A program made the translations under genes and the position numbers. From NCBI GenBank assembly GCA_910578175.1, contig CAJTPF010000009.1:6421-41363 (forward strand): 34,943 nucleotides of DNA, in the 5' to 3' direction. The first letter of the stretch is position 1. Each line of letters begins with the position of its first letter. Shown one piece after another: positions 32,349-34,943 of the stretch. The notes below the pieces were generated by a model. The model was not told the DNA's origin. It did no database searches and saw nothing but the letters and a program-made list of their open reading frames with translations. This DNA is from an uncultured Lachnospiraceae bacterium (GTDB lineage Bacteria > Bacillota > Clostridia > Lachnospirales > Lachnospiraceae).

Positions 32349-33203
32349 ATGAATAGCAGATCATTAAAAAAATATTTTCCAATATTTGTCCTCCCAACGT
32401 TGATTGCATTTATAATTGCATTTGTTATACCGTTTGTTATGGGTATTTATTTGTCTTTTTGTAAATTTAATACGATTCGTGATGCAACATTTGTAGGAAT
32501 CAAGAATTATGTTTATATCTTGACAAAAGACCAAAATTTCATAAATGCATTATTAAGGACAACAAAGTTTACGATCATTTCGGTTATTCTGATCAATGTA
32601 GGTGCATTTGCACTGGCATTACTGCTGACAAAGAAAATACCGGGGACAAATATATTCAGAACTATATTTTTTATGCCAAATTTAATTGGCGGTCTTGTAT
32701 TGGGATTTATATGGAGAGAAATTCTGAATACGGTGTTCTTAAAGACAACCGGAAGACCAATGACATATACAGGCGCTGATTATGGATTTTGGGGTTTATT
32801 GGTAGTCATGTGCTGGCAGCTGATGGGATATATGATGATCATTTATATCGCAGGTATACAGAATATTCCGGAGGATGTTTTAGAAGCAGCGAAAATAGAT
32901 GGTGCAACGCCATTTCAGATACTATATAAGATTACAATTCCGTTGGTTATGCCTTCTGTAACCATTTGTTTATTCCTTACAATATCAAATTCCTTCAAGC
33001 TATATGATCAGAACTATGCATTGAACGGAATTTCTCCGAAAACAAATCTGGTTGCGCTGGATATTTATAATACGTTTTACAATGGAAGTAGTCCGTATTC
33101 GGAAGGACGAGCCCAGGCAAAGGCAGTTATATTCTTTTTGATCGTTGCATGTATTACGTTTGCCCAACTCAGACTAACACGATCTAAGGAGGTAGAATCA
33201 TAA
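32349..33203 (+). CDS. sugar ABC transporter permease (MalF type)
   Basis: A 284-residue inner-membrane protein. The ATG at 32349 is chosen (AGGAGA nine bases upstream; the longer frame starts at 32295 without a good site). Six membrane segments are visible, beginning FPIFVLPTLIAFIIAFVIPF. The cytoplasmic EAA loop, which contacts the ATPase, is EAAKIDGATPFQILYKITIP at about 194-213. With its partner permease it forms the channel for the sugar bound by the upstream lipoprotein. Its stop overlaps the next start codon (TAATG), so expression is coupled. Confidence 0.93.
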   Translation: MNSRSLKKYFPIFVLPTLIAFIIAFVIPFVMGIYLSFCKFNTIRDATFVGIKNYVYILTKDQNFINALLRTTKFTIISVILINVGAFALALLLTKKIPGTNIFRTIFFMPNLIGGLVLGFIWREILNTVFLKTTGRPMTYTGADYGFWGLLVVMCWQLMGYMMIIYIAGIQNIPEDVLEAAKIDGATPFQILYKITIPLVMPSVTICLFLTISNSFKLYDQNYALNGISPKTNLVALDIYNTFYNGSSPYSEGRAQAKAVIFFLIVACITFAQLRLTRSKEVES

Positions 33204-34072
33204 TGGAAACTGAAAAAATGAAATCTCAAAGAATTCATAGGATGATTGCAAGTACGGTTTCTTTTATCATTTTAGTTTCCTGTGCAATCGTATTTCTTGC
33301 ACCGGTTGTGATCGTTGTAATGAATTCTTTTAAGAAGAAAGTTTTTTTAAGAGCCGGAATGGCGTTTGATCTGGTTACAAAAGAATCTTTTTATGGTTGG
33401 AAGAACTATATAAACGGTGCGGAAAGAGTAGAAATGTTTACAGCTGTAAAATGGTCGGTCATTATCACCGTATGTGCGGTTGTGGTCATCGTTCTGTTTA
33501 CATCCATGACAGCATGGTATCTGACCAGAGTGAAATCTAAAGTTACAAGCGTGATTTTTTATTCTTTCGTATTTTCCATGATCGTTCCGTTCCAGATGGT
33601 CATGTTCCCGATGGCAAGTCTGGCGGATATGCTGGGACTGAATACCCCGTTTGGTCTGATCGTCATGTATGTAGGCTTTGGAGCCGGACAGTGTGTATTC
33701 ATGTTTGGAGGCTTTGTTAAGGCCATTCCGTTTGATGTGGAAGAAGCGGCGATGATTGACGGCTGCAATCCGATTCAGACATTTTTCCGGGTGGTAGCGC
33801 CAATGTTGAAACCGACCATGATCACCATAGCGATTTTGGAAACCATGTGGGTATGGAACGATTATCTGTTACCATATCTGATTCTTCCGAGAACCGGAAA
33901 GATTAAGACAATTCCAATTGCCATTGATGCCTGCAGCGGTTCCCATGGTGTAATGGAACTGGGATGGCTGATGGCTATGCTTGTAATTGCTATTATTCCT
34001 ATTATTGTATTCTATCTGCTGTGTCAGAAACATATCATAAAGGGTGTAGCAGCAGGTGCAGTAAAAGGTTAA
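33203..34072 (+). CDS. sugar ABC transporter permease (MalG type)
   Basis: A 289-residue protein with AAGGAGG upstream and an ATG that overlaps the stop of the previous gene. Six hydrophobic segments are visible, the first at about residues 14-36. The EAA loop is EEAAMIDGCNPIQTFFRVVA at about 180-199, ahead of the last two membrane segments. It is the second half of the transport channel. The spacing to malQ is 43 bases, with no terminator, which supports one operon for sugar uptake and use. Confidence 0.93.
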   Translation: METEKMKSQRIHRMIASTVSFIILVSCAIVFLAPVVIVVMNSFKKKVFLRAGMAFDLVTKESFYGWKNYINGAERVEMFTAVKWSVIITVCAVVVIVLFTSMTAWYLTRVKSKVTSVIFYSFVFSMIVPFQMVMFPMASLADMLGLNTPFGLIVMYVGFGAGQCVFMFGGFVKAIPFDVEEAAMIDGCNPIQTFFRVVAPMLKPTMITIAILETMWVWNDYLLPYLILPRTGKIKTIPIAIDACSGSHGVMELGWLMAMLVIAIIPIIVFYLLCQKHIIKGVAAGAVKG

Positions 34073-34115
34073 ATAAAAATCAGCCGTTGTATTTCGGCAG
34101 AATAGGATGTGTGTT

Positions 34116-34943
34116 ATGAGAGCAAGCGGCATATTATTACCAGTTGCCAGTCTGCCATCCAAATACGGTATCGGATGTTTCTCGAAGGAAGCATATGAAT
34201 TTATTGATGGGCTTAATAAAGCCCATCAATCATATTGGCAGATATTACCTTTGGGACCTACCAGTTTTGGTGATTCGCCATATCAGTCCTTTTCCACCTT
34301 TGCCGGGAATCCGTATTTCATCGATCTGGAAGAATTAATCAGGAAAGGATTACTGACGGAAGAAGAATGTGAAGAATGTGATTTTGGCGATGATGACAGA
34401 AGCATTGATTACGGCAGGATTTATGAATCCAGATTCGGATTGTTATGGCAGGCATTCGAACGGGCAGATTTAGATAAGGATGCGGATTTTAATGCCTTTG
34501 TAAAAGAGAATAAAGACTGGCTGAAAGATTATGCTTTGTTTATGGCAATAAAAGATTCCAATGACGGAGTAAGCTGGACGGAATGGGAAGAAGATATCCG
34601 TCTTCGGAAACCGGCAGCTTTAAAAATATACGAAAAAGAATTGCAGGAAGATATTCGGTTTTATATGTATCTTCAATTTTTATTTATGGAACAGTGGACA
34701 AAGCTGAAAAACTATGCGAATGAAAAGGGGATAAAGATCATAGGCGATATCCCGATTTACGTCGCGTTTGACAGTGCCGACTGTTGGGCGGATACCAGAT
34801 TATTTCAGTTTAATGAGGAAAATGAGCCTCTGGCAGTAGCCGGATGCCCGCCGGATGCCTTTGCCGCTACCGGACAGCTTTGGGGAAATCCCTTATATGA
34901 TTGGGAATATCATAAATCTACCGGATATGAATGGTGGATCAAG
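34116..34943 (+). CDS. malQ: 4-alpha-glucanotransferase, cut by the right edge
   Basis: 276 codons from ATG 34116 with no stop before the window ends. It transfers alpha-1,4-glucan chains between maltodextrins (GH77, amylomaltase). The N-terminal region is family-typical: RASGILLPVASLPSKYGIG, then LPLGPTSFGDSPYQSFSTFA and GNPYFIDLE. Further on come GDIPIYVAFDSADCW and the start of the GAPPD-like acceptor region (here GCPPDAFAATGQLWGNPLYD). The catalytic Asp/Glu residues lie beyond the edge. Its position after the ABC transporter genes points to maltodextrin as the imported sugar. The ribosome-binding site (AATAGGA) is modest. Confidence 0.95.
   Translation, partial: MRASGILLPVASLPSKYGIGCFSKEAYEFIDGLNKAHQSYWQILPLGPTSFGDSPYQSFSTFAGNPYFIDLEELIRKGLLTEEECEECDFGDDDRSIDYGRIYESRFGLLWQAFERADLDKDADFNAFVKENKDWLKDYALFMAIKDSNDGVSWTEWEEDIRLRKPAALKIYEKELQEDIRFYMYLQFLFMEQWTKLKNYANEKGIKIIGDIPIYVAFDSADCWADTRLFQFNEENEPLAVAGCPPDAFAATGQLWGNPLYDWEYHKSTGYEWWIK

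Overview
The window looks like the chromosome of a Firmicute of class Clostridia, most likely Lachnospiraceae. This is inferred from strong AGGAGG ribosome-binding sites, consensus sigma-A promoters with 17-nt spacers, the rimP-nusA-rnpM-ylxQ-infB-rbfA-nrnA-truB-ribF order, and FHA, NlpC/P60 and ABC-transporter proteins of the gut-clostridial style. No species can be named from sequence alone.

Region 1 (1-4600) is the most unusual part. A leftward cluster contains a small unknown gene (3719-4105), an 868-residue protein with the signature of a two-barrel RNA polymerase of the eukaryotic RdRP (QDE-1/RDR) and phage YonO superfamily (1095-3701), a zinc-ribbon protein (236-1102), and a fourth gene that runs off the left edge. 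Two back-to-back promoters, each with consensus -35 and near-consensus or perfect -10 and each with a LexA-type SOS box in its 17-nt spacer, lie at 4340-4413. The leftward one drives the polymerase cluster. The rightward one reads into a gene-poor stretch holding three perfect inverted repeats in series, a candidate structured RNA. Together these look like an SOS-inducible module of RNA polymerase plus possible RNA partner.

Region 2 (4727-7356) has a tRNA-Glu(CTC) with its own promoter and terminator. It is followed by AT-rich, decaying sequence: a small orphan ORF, two hypothetical envelope-type proteins (the first apparently lacking its 5' end), and a frameshifted Uma2-family remnant.

Region 3 (7412-16766) holds a leftward DHH-family phosphoesterase, then the rightward translation and RNA-metabolism operon rimP through ribF, with a promoter and leader hairpin in front and an intrinsic terminator behind.

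Region 4 (16818-22429) begins with a separately promoted trio: a CpaE-like protein with a degenerate P-loop, a DUF6382-like/FHA protein and a tiny membrane protein. A Na+/phosphate cotransporter with a PhoU-like tail and an SH3-NlpC/P60 wall hydrolase follow. These genes separate ribF from rpsO-pnp.

Region 5 (22438-30482) contains rpsO, pnp, O-acetylhomoserine sulfhydrylase, an ABC ATPase/FtsX-type permease pair, and a HisA of the eukaryotic (yeast HIS6) type.

Region 6 (30617-34943) is a carbohydrate operon: promoter and LacI-type operator-like site, lipoprotein binding protein, post-gene hairpin, two MalF/MalG-type permeases, and the 5' part of malQ, which runs off the right edge. The malQ neighbour suggests maltodextrin as the substrate.
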